Program-made: the position numbers and the translations under genes
Origin: Akkermansiaceae bacterium
Lineage (GTDB): Bacteria > Verrucomicrobiota > Verrucomicrobiia > Verrucomicrobiales > Akkermansiaceae
Length of the DNA: 64,000 bases
Reading direction: 5' to 3'
Assembly (NCBI GenBank): GCA_019634595.1
Contig: JAHCBC010000002.1
Coordinates: 186,001-250,000, forward strand
Notes under the pieces: generated by a model
Database searches by the model: none
Seen by the model: only the letters and a program-made list of their open reading frames with translations
Told to the model about the DNA's origin: nothing
In this document: positions 39,786 to 48,114 of the stretch, piece after piece
How the letters are laid out: each line of letters starts with the position of its first letter
Numbering within the stretch: the first letter of the stretch is position 1

Positions 39786-41107
39786 GCGCGGCGATGGGGA
39801 AAAAGCTGGTCAAAATCGGTGAAACCGACGCCTACGTACTGGCCACCGAAAGCCGGATGGGCCGTCGGCAGGGACGCCACGTGAGCTGCACCGTGCTGGA
39901 GCTTTCCTCCGTGCCGGACTTCACCAGGCTCCGGAAAGCACTGGAGGAGACGATGCGCCGCCATCCCATCCTCGGGTCCGCCGTCAGCCGCCCGATTCCC
40001 TCGCTCCATGCATGGTATGTCCGCTCAAAGCATGCGGCGGACACCATCCCCCTCCACCTTCATGAAGGCGGCTCAACCTCCGCGCTGCTGGATTTCCTCC
40101 TCAATGACGCCGGCCCGGAGCTGGAAAAACCGCGCCGTTGCCATGTGCGGATGGACGCGGTGATCCATGCCGGTGGCACCTGTGATCTGATCCTGACCTG
40201 GCGGCACATCGTGCTGGATGGCGTGGGGGCGGAATGGCTGGTCCGGGAGATCGCCGCGCTGTGGGAGGATCCGTCCGCGGAATCCGTGGCTCCGGGTTTC
40301 TCCCATCCCACCGGCTCAAAAAGGAACAGTCTGCACGAACGCTGGCAGGCCACCAGACCGATGCTGGACCATCTCATGGAGCTGCTGAAAACCGGCATCC
40401 GCTCCCTGACACCGCCGGGCGCGAAGGTTGGAAGGCTCAGGTTTTCCCGCCAAGTGCTGACGAAGGAGGAATCCAACGCGGTGAAACAACGGGCCGCCAC
40501 CATCGGCGGGCCGCTGGTGCAGACACACTTCTACCTGGCCGCCGCCATCCTGGCACACCACGCCGTCTGGCGGGGATTCCGCGGAGGGCTGCCGGAGCAG
40601 GACGTGGTCGCCCTGCCGCTGCAGGACCGGCCCCGCGGAAAACCCGGCCCCATCTTCCGCAACAATGTTTCCGTGATGTTCCTCCATACCCGGAAAGATG
40701 AAGCGGACGACATCGCGACGCTCACCACCGCGCTCATCCGCAGGCAGCAGGAGGCCATGCGCGCGAAGCTGGTGGACTCCTTCGCCGAGATGCAGCGGTG
40801 GATGATGGTCCTGCCCTCCCCGGTGTATGCGAAGTTCCTGGACATGCAGATGAAGGGACAGACGACTTCCTTCCACCACAGCCACACCGGACTGTTCGCG
40901 GGCGGCCTGGAGACTTTCGCCGGGGCCGCCATCACGAACGCGTGGCATGTTCCCGGATTCTACGGCCCACCTGGTACTGGGGTCTTCGTAGGAGAGCATC
41001 GCGGCCGCATGACCATCACCACCTCCTGGCGCGACGGCGTCCTGACCCAGGAAGAAGCGTCCGCCCTCCAGACCGCTTTCATTTCATCCCTCACCGGCAG
41101 TCCATGA
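39782..41107 (+). CDS. Condensation-domain-like acyltransferase
   Basis: A 441-residue protein of the condensation / WS-DGAT superfamily. The active-site motif RHIVLDG (H142, D146, G147) fits HxxxDG. The N-terminal half has TMRRHPILGSAVSR and the C-terminal half FRNNVSVMFLHTRKDEADD, the latter typical of the second chloramphenicol-acetyltransferase-like lobe. It could join an acyl or aminoacyl group from a carrier protein to an acceptor amine or alcohol. The start is taken as GTG at 39782 overlapping the ACP stop; an ATG at 39794 is possible. Its stop overlaps the ATG of the next gene (ATGA). Confidence 0.75.
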   Translation: MSAAMGKKLVKIGETDAYVLATESRMGRRQGRHVSCTVLELSSVPDFTRLRKALEETMRRHPILGSAVSRPIPSLHAWYVRSKHAADTIPLHLHEGGSTSALLDFLLNDAGPELEKPRRCHVRMDAVIHAGGTCDLILTWRHIVLDGVGAEWLVREIAALWEDPSAESVAPGFSHPTGSKRNSLHERWQATRPMLDHLMELLKTGIRSLTPPGAKVGRLRFSRQVLTKEESNAVKQRAATIGGPLVQTHFYLAAAILAHHAVWRGFRGGLPEQDVVALPLQDRPRGKPGPIFRNNVSVMFLHTRKDEADDIATLTTALIRRQQEAMRAKLVDSFAEMQRWMMVLPSPVYAKFLDMQMKGQTTSFHHSHTGLFAGGLETFAGAAITNAWHVPGFYGPPGTGVFVGEHRGRMTITTSWRDGVLTQEEASALQTAFISSLTGSP

Positions 41108-42516
41108 ACATCACCGATGAAATCTTCCGCCGTTGTGATCCCGCAGCCACCGCGCTGGTGGAGGGGGAAACCAGGGTCACCTACGGCGCGTTGCGGGACA
41201 TGATGCAGCGGGCCGCCGCATCGCTGGAGCAGTCGCCGTTATTCCCTGAGCACGCGCGCGTGGCCATCAGCATCCCCAACGGGATCGACCACATCGTCTG
41301 GTCCCTGGCGGTGCTGAAGGCGGGCGGCACGCTAGTACCGGTGCCGGGGGAGCTGGCGATGCCGGAGCGCGCGAAACTCACCGCCACCACGGCGGTCCAC
41401 TGCCTCATCGCCACCGCCGGCCAACCATGGACCGGTCCGTCCGGAGCCAGCGAGGAGATCGACGGGGCCACCCTTCACGGGGATTTCGGACATGTGCCGT
41501 CGTTCGATGAACCCACCCTCAATGCGCTGAATCCCGCGCTGATCCGCTTCAGCTCCGGCACCACCGGCCGCAGCAAGGGCGTGGTCCTATCCCACGAGAC
41601 GCTGCTGGCCAGGGTCACCGCCTGCAACAGCGGCTTCGGCATCGGCCCGGCGGACCGCGTGCTGTGGATCCTGCCGATGGCGCATCATTTCGCCGTCTCC
41701 ATCGTCCTCTATCTGCTCCACGGCGCGACCACCCTGCTGGCGAAGTCCCACCTGGGTGAGGACCTGATGGACGAGCTGGAGAAAACACGGGCCACCGTCC
41801 TCTATGCGGCTCCGTTCCATCACGGGTTGCTCGCCTCCTGCCCGAACGCCCGCCCTCTCCCCCACCTGCGGCTGGCCGTGTCCACCGCCGCCGCCCTGCC
41901 CGCCACCGTGGCGGAAAAGTGGCTCGCCCGGTTCGGCATGCCGCTCACCCAGGGTCTGGGCATCATCGAGGGCGGGCTGCCTCTGCTCAACCTCCGCCAT
42001 GCAATGGACAAGCCATTGTCCGTCGGCAATCCGCAGGCCGGGTTCCAGATCCGCATCCAGGATGCCGATGAAAACGGCATCGGCGAGCTGCTGCTGAAAG
42101 GCCCGGGATTCTTCGACGCCTACCTCGATCCCTGGCAACCGCGTGACGCGGTGCTGGAAGACGGCTGGCTCGCCACCGGGGACCTCGCATCGATTGATGG
42201 GGACGGCAGCGTGAGCCTCGCGGGACGGCTGAAATCCGTGATCAACGTGGCCGGACTGAAATGCTTTCCGGAGGAAATCGAAGCCGTGCTCAACGAGCAG
42301 CCCGACGTGCGGGAATGCCGGGTCTACGCCCATCCGCATCCGGAAACCGGCTCCATCCCGGCGGCGGAGATCGTATTGCGCGATCCCTCCAATCCGCCGA
42401 AGAACCTCAAGCTCATCACCCACTGCCGCGAGCGGCTGGCCGCCTACAAGGTGCCGCTGAAGTTCACCTTCGTGGAGAAGCTCCAGCGGACCGCATCCGG
42501 CAAGATCCAGCGGTAG
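41104..42516 (+). CDS. AMP-dependent synthetase/ligase (adenylating enzyme)
   Basis: A 470-residue ANL-family enzyme. The phosphate loop is FSSGTTGRSKGVVLSH, the hinge region GWLATGDLASIDGDG, followed by GRLKSVINVAGLKCFPEEIE, and the catalytic Lys lies in TASGKIQR at the very C-terminus. It activates a carboxylic acid with ATP and, in this context, most likely loads the ACP encoded two genes upstream. It is shorter than typical acyl-CoA ligases (about 500-550), a size seen in stand-alone loading enzymes. ACP, condensation-like enzyme and this gene are joined by two 4-base overlaps. Confidence 0.88.
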   Translation: MNITDEIFRRCDPAATALVEGETRVTYGALRDMMQRAAASLEQSPLFPEHARVAISIPNGIDHIVWSLAVLKAGGTLVPVPGELAMPERAKLTATTAVHCLIATAGQPWTGPSGASEEIDGATLHGDFGHVPSFDEPTLNALNPALIRFSSGTTGRSKGVVLSHETLLARVTACNSGFGIGPADRVLWILPMAHHFAVSIVLYLLHGATTLLAKSHLGEDLMDELEKTRATVLYAAPFHHGLLASCPNARPLPHLRLAVSTAAALPATVAEKWLARFGMPLTQGLGIIEGGLPLLNLRHAMDKPLSVGNPQAGFQIRIQDADENGIGELLLKGPGFFDAYLDPWQPRDAVLEDGWLATGDLASIDGDGSVSLAGRLKSVINVAGLKCFPEEIEAVLNEQPDVRECRVYAHPHPETGSIPAAEIVLRDPSNPPKNLKLITHCRERLAAYKVPLKFTFVEKLQRTASGKIQR

Positions 42517-42594
42517 GGGGTAAGGTATCCCGGGATCAGTCCGTGCCTTGTCAGTGAATCCGTCGATGCTCGCCGCCCGAGAATGAGGGTGCCC

Positions 42595-43323
42595 TTACTT
42601 TCTCCTCCACACGGTCATCATCGAGCGGGTCCACTGGAACTTGCGGGCCGTTTCGCGGATCAGGAAAGGCTCCTCGCCGCGCCGCAGCAGGTCGAAGGTT
42701 CCGCCGAGGCGGTCCGCCAGCCAATCGAACGTCTCCCCCTCCGGCCAGTTGCCGATGGGGGTGAAATCTTCCAGCCAGGTGCATGGGGTGGCCAGCACCA
42801 GCTCCCCGCCGCTTTCCACCAGGGAGGGCAGGCGTGCCAACAGCCGCTCCGGCTCCGGCAGGCGGCACAGCAGGTTCGCTGCATGCACGCGGTCGAAGGT
42901 CCCGAGGGATTCCGGCAGGGACATCGCGTCGCCCTGTTGGAAAGTGAGGTTCTCCGCCGCGAACGGTGCGCGGGCGGTGAGGGTGGTTTTCAGCCGCCCT
43001 TCCTCCAGCCGTTGGTAGGCCAGTTCCTTTCCGCCGCGCAGCGTCTCCGCGGCGGCGATGAAGGCATGGGAAAAGTCGATGCCGATGACCTCCGCGCAAC
43101 CGCGTGATATTTCAAAGGCGGAGCGGCCGACGGCGCATCCCAGGTCCAGCCCCCGGCGGGCATTTCCCGGCGTGAACCATTTCACCGTGCGTTCCGCGAA
43201 GCCCAGGGAGGCCCGCATTTCCGCAGGCCAGTCCCCGCCGTCCGGCAGGATGTCCGCCTCCGTGCCGTAGTGGAACAGCAGGTATTCATCCACCAGCTTC
43301 GTGGTTTCATAGACCGCGCTCAT
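42595..43323 (-). CDS. SAM methyltransferase resembling the OvoA C-terminal (4-mercaptohistidine N-methyltransferase) family
   Basis: A 242-residue class I methyltransferase. The first glycine-rich motif GLDLGCAVGRSAFE is at about 58-71, and the acidic end of strand 2 is EVIGIDFSHAF. The N-terminal YETTKLVDEYLLFHYG resembles the start of the C-terminal methyltransferase half of OvoA, which methylates 4-mercaptohistidine in ovothiol synthesis. The rest fits a Rossmann methyltransferase with AANLLCRLPEPERLL. The sulfoxide-synthase half of OvoA is absent nearby, so the substrate is uncertain. Its start overlaps the stop of tadA by 4 bases (ATGA), and it converges on the adenylating-enzyme gene. 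Confidence 0.7.
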   Translation of the reverse strand: MSAVYETTKLVDEYLLFHYGTEADILPDGGDWPAEMRASLGFAERTVKWFTPGNARRGLDLGCAVGRSAFEISRGCAEVIGIDFSHAFIAAAETLRGGKELAYQRLEEGRLKTTLTARAPFAAENLTFQQGDAMSLPESLGTFDRVHAANLLCRLPEPERLLARLPSLVESGGELVLATPCTWLEDFTPIGNWPEGETFDWLADRLGGTFDLLRRGEEPFLIRETARKFQWTRSMMTVWRRK

Positions 43324-43847
43324 TCCCCACCTCCCGGCAGTTGGTCCGGCTCCATCCGGGAAAGTTTCTTCTTCTCCCGCGCCTCGCGGAAAAAACCCTG
43401 GATCAGACCCAGGCACTCCTCGCCCAGAATGCCCGCCGTCACGTCGCAGCGGTGGTTCAGCGGCGGGTTCGACTCCAGCAGGTTGATCCACCCGCCAGCG
43501 GCCCCGCCCTTCGGGTCCGGGCAGCCGAAGACGACCCGTTCCGGCCGGCAGTGGACGATCGCCCCGGCGCACATCGGGCACGGTTCCTTCGTCACGTAGA
43601 GCGTGCAGCCCTCCAGCCGCCAATCACCCAGCACGTTCTGTGCGGCGGTCAGTGCCAGCATCTCCGCGTGGGCCGTCGCGTCCTTCAGCGTTTCCACCTG
43701 GTTCCACGCCCGGGAAATGACGCGGCCTTCCTTCACGATCACCGCGCCGATGGGCACTTCGGTCGCGTTGTAGGCGCGCCGCGCCTCCCTGAGCGCCTGC
43801 CCCATGAAGTAGGCGTCGCTGTGCAAATCGATGATCGGTTCCTCCAC
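43320..43847 (-). CDS. tadA: tRNA adenosine(34) deaminase TadA
   Basis: A 175-residue deaminase. The zinc/proton-shuttle motif HAEM is at 60-63 and the zinc Cys motif PCPMC at 89-93, together with EVPIGAVIVKEG and TLYVTKEPCPMCAGAIVHCRPERVVFG. It converts A34 to inosine in tRNA-Arg(ACG), letting one tRNA read several codons. The preferred start is GTG at 43847, which gives MEEPIIDLHSDAYFMG; the frame extends further upstream without similarity. The downstream methyltransferase overlaps by 4 bases. It is divergent from the membrane-protein gene at 43978. Confidence 0.88.
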   Translation of the reverse strand: MEEPIIDLHSDAYFMGQALREARRAYNATEVPIGAVIVKEGRVISRAWNQVETLKDATAHAEMLALTAAQNVLGDWRLEGCTLYVTKEPCPMCAGAIVHCRPERVVFGCPDPKGGAAGGWINLLESNPPLNHRCDVTAGILGEECLGLIQGFFREAREKKKLSRMEPDQLPGGGE

Positions 43848-43977
43848 GCCCGCTTTCCTGCGCCATCTTGCCCCCCACTTCAACGCCCCATTTTGCTCCT
43901 GATCGACAAAAGTGCCGGGTCTTCCTACCGTCAGCCGCGTGACGGCAACAACGGCGAGGCGGCGAGAGGCTCCATGG

Positions 43978-44640
43978 ATGGCGGGCATCCGCGCCGCGCG
44001 GGCGAACGTGGTGCCGGGCCTCATCGTCCAGGCCGCCATGTTGGCCGTCGTGCTGGCGTATTACTTCTACCCGCCCACCACCGGCTGGCTGGATGCGATG
44101 GCCCAGGTGAAGGCACGCTGGGGGTACCTCTATTCCGCGGTGGCTGCCATCGTCGCGGGTGCGCTGCTGCCGGAGATCCTGCGCGTGCTCGTTTTCCAGA
44201 AAGGAAAGATGCGGCGGAGCAACCTGCGGAACCTCCTCTACACCGTCCCATTCTGGGCCATCATGGCGGTGACGGTGGATGCGCTCTACCGCGCGCAGGG
44301 CGTGTGGTTCGGCACGGAGGTGACATTCGCCGTGGTGGCGAAAAAGGTCATCATCGACCAGTTCATCTACAGCACCCTCTTTTCCGGCCCTGTGACCGTG
44401 TGGTTCTACGACCTCAAGAACCATGGGCGGGACGCCACGCGCCCGGCGGAATTTTTCACCGTCTCCCACTACCGGGACCACGTGCTGCCCGTCATGTTCG
44501 CCACTTGGGGCGTGTGGATCCCCGTTGTCTCCATCCTCTACTCATTGCCTCCCCTGCTGCAGATCCCCATGTACATCCTCGCCCTTACGCTATGGGTCAT
44601 GATCTACACGTGGATGAGCGAGCAGCAGCGCAAGGTGTGA
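43978..44640 (+). CDS. Multi-pass membrane protein, possibly Mpv17/PMP22-like
   Basis: A 220-residue protein with four or five hydrophobic helices: PGLIVQAAMLAVVLAYYF, LYSAVAAIVAGALLP, TVPFWAIMAVTVDALY, and two in FATWGVWIPVVSILYSLP and IPMYILALTLWVMIY. The segment KKVIIDQFIYSTLFSGPVTVW and the spacing of W and P in the last helices recall Mpv17/PMP22 channels, but this is a weak resemblance. The start is uncertain: GTG at 43912 or 43939 also lie in frame, and the ATG at 43978 has a GAGAGG 10 bases upstream. It is divergent from tadA. Confidence 0.5.
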   Translation: MAGIRAARANVVPGLIVQAAMLAVVLAYYFYPPTTGWLDAMAQVKARWGYLYSAVAAIVAGALLPEILRVLVFQKGKMRRSNLRNLLYTVPFWAIMAVTVDALYRAQGVWFGTEVTFAVVAKKVIIDQFIYSTLFSGPVTVWFYDLKNHGRDATRPAEFFTVSHYRDHVLPVMFATWGVWIPVVSILYSLPPLLQIPMYILALTLWVMIYTWMSEQQRKV

Positions 44641-44715
44641 GGTGAGCGCGCCTTCGCATGGCCGCCATTTCCAGCTTCCTTCTCCCGGCGCGGTTGCGCA
44701 GGCTGACCGCTGATC

Positions 44716-45172
44716 ATGGACACGCTGACCCATGCACTGGCCCCGGTGATCCTGGTGAAAATCTGTACCAGGCGTACGGAGGATGCGGGATGGCGTGTCC
44801 TGCTCCCCATTGCCGGGGCGGGGGCTTTGCCGGATCTCCTGAATCCTCACCTTTCCCTGGAGGCGAGGGTCGCCAGTTGGTCGCACGGGTTGCCCTGCTG
44901 GGCTTTGGTAACGATGATCTTTCTGCTCGGCTCCATGCTCATGTCGCGGCACTTCCGTCCGCGGACGGCGGTAGCCTGTTCCGCCGCCTATCTTTTCCAT
45001 CTCGTCTGTGATGCCATCTCAGGAGGGATCAACTGGCTCTCCCCATTCGGAACCTTCCAGTGGGGTGAGTCCCTTGCTGTGGATCCCGCTCGATGTCCTA
45101 TGCGTGCTGGCGTGCTACTATCTTTTCCGCCTCGCTCCGGTCTGGAGAAAGCGGAGGGAGCAGCGCGGATGA
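44716..45172 (+). pseudogene. YdjM/DUF457-like membrane hydrolase, frameshifted near the C-terminus
   Basis: The N-terminal part MDTLTHALAPVILVK is the signature of the YdjM-type membrane-bound metal-dependent hydrolase family, and WSHGLPCWALVTMIF and YLFHLVCDAISGGINWLSPFG continue it. After GTFQW the frame breaks at a TGGGGTG run near 45060. The shifted frame continues as SPLLWIPLDVLCVLACYYLF, then RLAPVWRKRREQRG with a stop at 45172, which is the expected last helix and basic tail. The literal frame instead runs on to 45216 through a proline-rich, non-helical stretch. One extra G explains it. It is either a true mutation or a sequencing error in a homopolymer. Confidence 0.65.
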
Positions 45173-45267
45173 AGGTCCGTCCACTCCCGGTGCGCAGGGA
45201 TTTTACGATTCGTTGATAACCCCGGTTGCGTGCAACTGTATCCCCTTCTGCGAATTCCCGTGAACCC

Positions 45268-46302
45268 ATGAAATCCCTCGCGCTGCTCTTTCTCGGTGCC
45301 CTGCCATTGGCGGCGCAACCGTTGCTGACGTTCAACAACCGGCCCCTTGGATCGGTGGAGTCCCCGCTGGTCATCAACTCCTACCTGCCCGACCCGGGGA
45401 TCGATGAGGCGGTGTTCGCCCGCCATCACAAAGGATTGGTCGCACCCGCCTATAGCCCAAAGGAAGGCCGCGACACCAAGGGGACGGAGAAGCCCGACGC
45501 GGGGCTGCCTGCGGCCATCGCCGTGAGCATGGGGCCGCAGCTCGCCTATGTGTTCGACCCGGTGGAATGCCGGCCGATGTATGCTTGGCAGGGTGGTTTC
45601 TTGGATTTCACGCCCTATTGGGGGGATGAAAAGCGCGGCTCCCGCGTGTCGAAGGACTACGTGCCGCGGCTGGTGGGGACATTGTTCTACAAGGCGGAGG
45701 GGGAGCACCCCCTGAGCATCGGCGGCAAGCCCATCCGTGAGCCGGAATACATCGGCTACTCGCTGGAGAAAGGCGTGCCGCGCTTCGAGTTCAAGGCGGG
45801 CGGCCATGTCGTGAAAGCGGTCATCCGTCCGGCGAAGGATTCCTTTTCCTACGAGGCGGAGTGGACCTGCGATCCTCCGGCGAAGCTGGCGTGGAAGGAA
45901 GGTTCCTTCACCGCGGAGGGCGAGGGGAAGATGCTCCTGGCGTTCACCGGGAAGAGCCTCGGCGACTTCCACGGCTATGAGGTGAAGGTGGACCTTTCCA
46001 AGGCGAACGTGGAGGCGGGTGCCACGCTGTTCAACGCCTATGGCTGCTCCGGCTGCCACTCCACGGATGGCTCGAAGGGCTACGGCCCCAGTCTCGCCGG
46101 ACTGGCGGACACGATGAAGGAACTGGAAGGCTCGGCCGAGAAGGTGAAGGCGGATGCCGCCTACCTCTTCGAGTCCATCAAGAACCCGAACGCGAAGGTC
46201 GCGAAGGGCTATCCACCGAACTACATGCCGCCGTACCAACTGAAGGATGTGGAGATCAACTCGCTCGTCCTTTTCATCCAATCCATCGCCAAGCCCGAAT
46301 GA
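45268..46302 (+). CDS. Secreted c-type cytochrome
   Basis: A 344-residue exported protein (signal MKSLALLFLGALPLA, ending near AQP). About 240 residues of a beta-rich domain precede a single class I cytochrome c domain with the heme motif CSGCH at 260-264 and the distal Met ligand probably in PNYMPPYQL. The order of a beta-propeller-like or concanavalin-type N-part followed by cytochrome resembles membrane-bound dehydrogenase assemblies of Verrucomicrobiota and Planctomycetota. It would accept electrons in the periplasm. The next gene, a propeller dehydrogenase-like protein, overlaps its stop by 4 bases, so the two very probably act together. Confidence 0.83.
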   Translation: MKSLALLFLGALPLAAQPLLTFNNRPLGSVESPLVINSYLPDPGIDEAVFARHHKGLVAPAYSPKEGRDTKGTEKPDAGLPAAIAVSMGPQLAYVFDPVECRPMYAWQGGFLDFTPYWGDEKRGSRVSKDYVPRLVGTLFYKAEGEHPLSIGGKPIREPEYIGYSLEKGVPRFEFKAGGHVVKAVIRPAKDSFSYEAEWTCDPPAKLAWKEGSFTAEGEGKMLLAFTGKSLGDFHGYEVKVDLSKANVEAGATLFNAYGCSGCHSTDGSKGYGPSLAGLADTMKELEGSAEKVKADAAYLFESIKNPNAKVAKGYPPNYMPPYQLKDVEINSLVLFIQSIAKPE

Positions 46303-47783
46303 AAACGCTGCTCCTTCTCCCTCTGCTGGCCGCCGGTGCGATGGCCGACGACAATTTCGCCGAGTGCTATAAAGTCGAGGACATCAAGCTGCCTCCGGGC
46401 GTTCCTCCGGAAGTCGGCGCGATCGATTTCGCGCCGGACGGCACGTTGTTCGTGGTTCTCCGCCGCGGCGACGTGCTGCGCGCGAAACCGGAGGCGGATC
46501 CCACGGCGTTCAAGTGGGAGTTGTTCGCCACCGGCTTCCACAACGGCTGCGGTGTCCACGCCATCAGCCCGACGAAGATCCGCGTCACCGAGATGGCGGA
46601 GATGACCCAGGCGGAGGACACCGACAACGACGGCAAGGCGGACCGCTACACGCGCTTCTCCTCCGGCTGGGGCCTCAGCGGGAACTACCATGAAACCAAC
46701 ACGCTGACCGGCGATGGCAAGGACGGCTATTTCCTCTCCATCGGCACCGCCTCCCACAACGGCCCGGTGTTCAGCCACGTGCTGGGTGACTACTCTCCGG
46801 CAGGCCGCCGCGGGCGGAACTTCTCCGCCGTGAAATGGCGCGGATGGATCCTCCACTGCGATGCGGCGGGAAAGCTCACCCCGTGGGCCAGCGGCTTCCG
46901 CATGCACAATGGCATCTACCGGGATCCGGACGGCAACCTGTGGGCCGGCGACAACCAGGGCGACTGGAAGGCCGTCACCCCCCTGTATCACATTGAAAAG
47001 GGGAACTTCTACGGCCACCCCAGCAGCCTCGTCTGGGATGCGAAGTGGGAGGGCAAGGACCCGCTGGCCTTCTACCGGGAGAACCTCGATCAGTATAACA
47101 AGGACCGCACCAAGGCGGCGGTGGAGATTCCCCACATGGAGATCAACCGTTCCGCGGGCGAGCCGATGGAGATCCCGCGTGACGGTTCCTTTGGTCCCTT
47201 CGCCGGGCAGTTGTTGGTTCCGGACAACAACGGCACGCGGATCTCCCGGGTGATGCTGGAGAAGGTGAACGGAAAGTTCCAGGGGGCGGTCACCCACTTC
47301 ATCGACCAGCACGGCCTGCGCTCCGGGAACCACCGCCTGCGCTTCACGGCGGATGGGAAACAACTCTACATCGGCCAGACCGTCCGTGGCTGGGGCGCCC
47401 CGGCGGAGGGTCTCCAGCGCATCACCGCGCTGGGCGGAGTGCCGGAGGACATCGAGACGATGAAGATCACCCGCAGCGGTTTCGAGATCGCGTTCACCAA
47501 GGAGATTCCCGATGAACTCGCGGATGCCAAAGGCTGGAAATTCTCCTCATTCACCGTCCAGCCTCGCTGGGTCTATGGATCGGATCCGGAGAACCTGAAA
47601 AACCACGAGATCAAAGCCATCCGTAAAACCGGGCCGAAAACCGTCGGAGTGGAGCTTGCGGATTTCTCCGCCGGGTGCATCTACCGCCTGGATCTCCAGA
47701 ACGTGAAATACGCCGAAGGAAAGAAGCGGACCGAGCTGCAGAACAACCTGTTCTTCTACACCGCGAACGAACTGCCACGGTGA
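46299..47783 (+). CDS. Secreted beta-propeller (PQQ/GDH-like or membrane-bound dehydrogenase) protein
   Basis: A 494-residue exported protein (signal MKTLLLLPLLAAGA, ending near MAD). The repeated propeller strands include AIDFAPDGTLFVVLRRGDV, GFRMHNGIYRDPDGNLWAGDN and LLVPDNNGTRISRVMLEK. The NGI/DPDGNLW pattern resembles the soluble glucose dehydrogenase / membrane-bound dehydrogenase-domain family, in which PQQ or a sugar binds at the centre; the cofactor cannot be told here. The ATG overlaps the cytochrome stop (ATGA). It likely passes electrons to that cytochrome. The nested repeat element follows the stop after 8 bases. Confidence 0.75.
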   Translation: MKTLLLLPLLAAGAMADDNFAECYKVEDIKLPPGVPPEVGAIDFAPDGTLFVVLRRGDVLRAKPEADPTAFKWELFATGFHNGCGVHAISPTKIRVTEMAEMTQAEDTDNDGKADRYTRFSSGWGLSGNYHETNTLTGDGKDGYFLSIGTASHNGPVFSHVLGDYSPAGRRGRNFSAVKWRGWILHCDAAGKLTPWASGFRMHNGIYRDPDGNLWAGDNQGDWKAVTPLYHIEKGNFYGHPSSLVWDAKWEGKDPLAFYRENLDQYNKDRTKAAVEIPHMEINRSAGEPMEIPRDGSFGPFAGQLLVPDNNGTRISRVMLEKVNGKFQGAVTHFIDQHGLRSGNHRLRFTADGKQLYIGQTVRGWGAPAEGLQRITALGGVPEDIETMKITRSGFEIAFTKEIPDELADAKGWKFSSFTVQPRWVYGSDPENLKNHEIKAIRKTGPKTVGVELADFSAGCIYRLDLQNVKYAEGKKRTELQNNLFFYTANELPR

Positions 47784-47791
47784 GAATTGGA

Positions 47792-48102
47792 TGGAGCGCC
47801 GGCTGAAGTCCAATGCCTTTAAGGATTGGGATCCGAAGGTAGAAGGTCGCCTTTTCCGGCGCAGATTAAAGGATTAAGAATGGATTGCGCGGATGTGGGA
47901 AGAAGCAGGAACCACCGCAAGGCCAAAGCATATCCTCCAGAGAATCAGAATCTGCGGAATCATTTCTTAATCCTCTCAATCTGCGGTTCAAAAAATGCCG
48001 CTTTGTTACGATAGTTACCCCAATCCTTAACGGCATTGGACTTCAGCCGGTCCCGGAGAATCCAGCCAAGCGAAGCCAAGCCGGCTGAAGCCGGCGCTCC
48101 GT
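47792..48102. repeat. Nested inverted-repeat element (311 bp)
   Basis: The outer arms carry the GGAGCGCCGGCT element (47792 onward) and its inverse GCCGGCGCTCC (ending 48100). Inside, 32-base arms at 47799-47830 and 48019-48050 match at 31 of 32 positions; they start CCGGCTGAAGTCCAATGCC and continue through TTAAGGATTGGG. Further inside, CGCAGATT...GGATTAAGAA arms lie at 47860-47882 and 47961-47985. The centre (47883-47960) shows no gene. No transposase frame is present. It could be a MITE-like element or a large structured RNA or terminator between the convergent genes around it. Confidence 0.65.
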
Positions 48103-48114
48103 CCCTCCTGCTTG

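Noticed and set aside
47826..48088. Two short plus-strand frames in the nested repeat
   Set aside because: They run through the arms of the inverted repeats, have no start signal, and show no recognisable protein pattern.
47792..48102. CRISPR array
   Set aside because: The repeats are inverted and nested, not direct and evenly spaced, and no cas gene is present. No CRISPR array was seen anywhere in the window.
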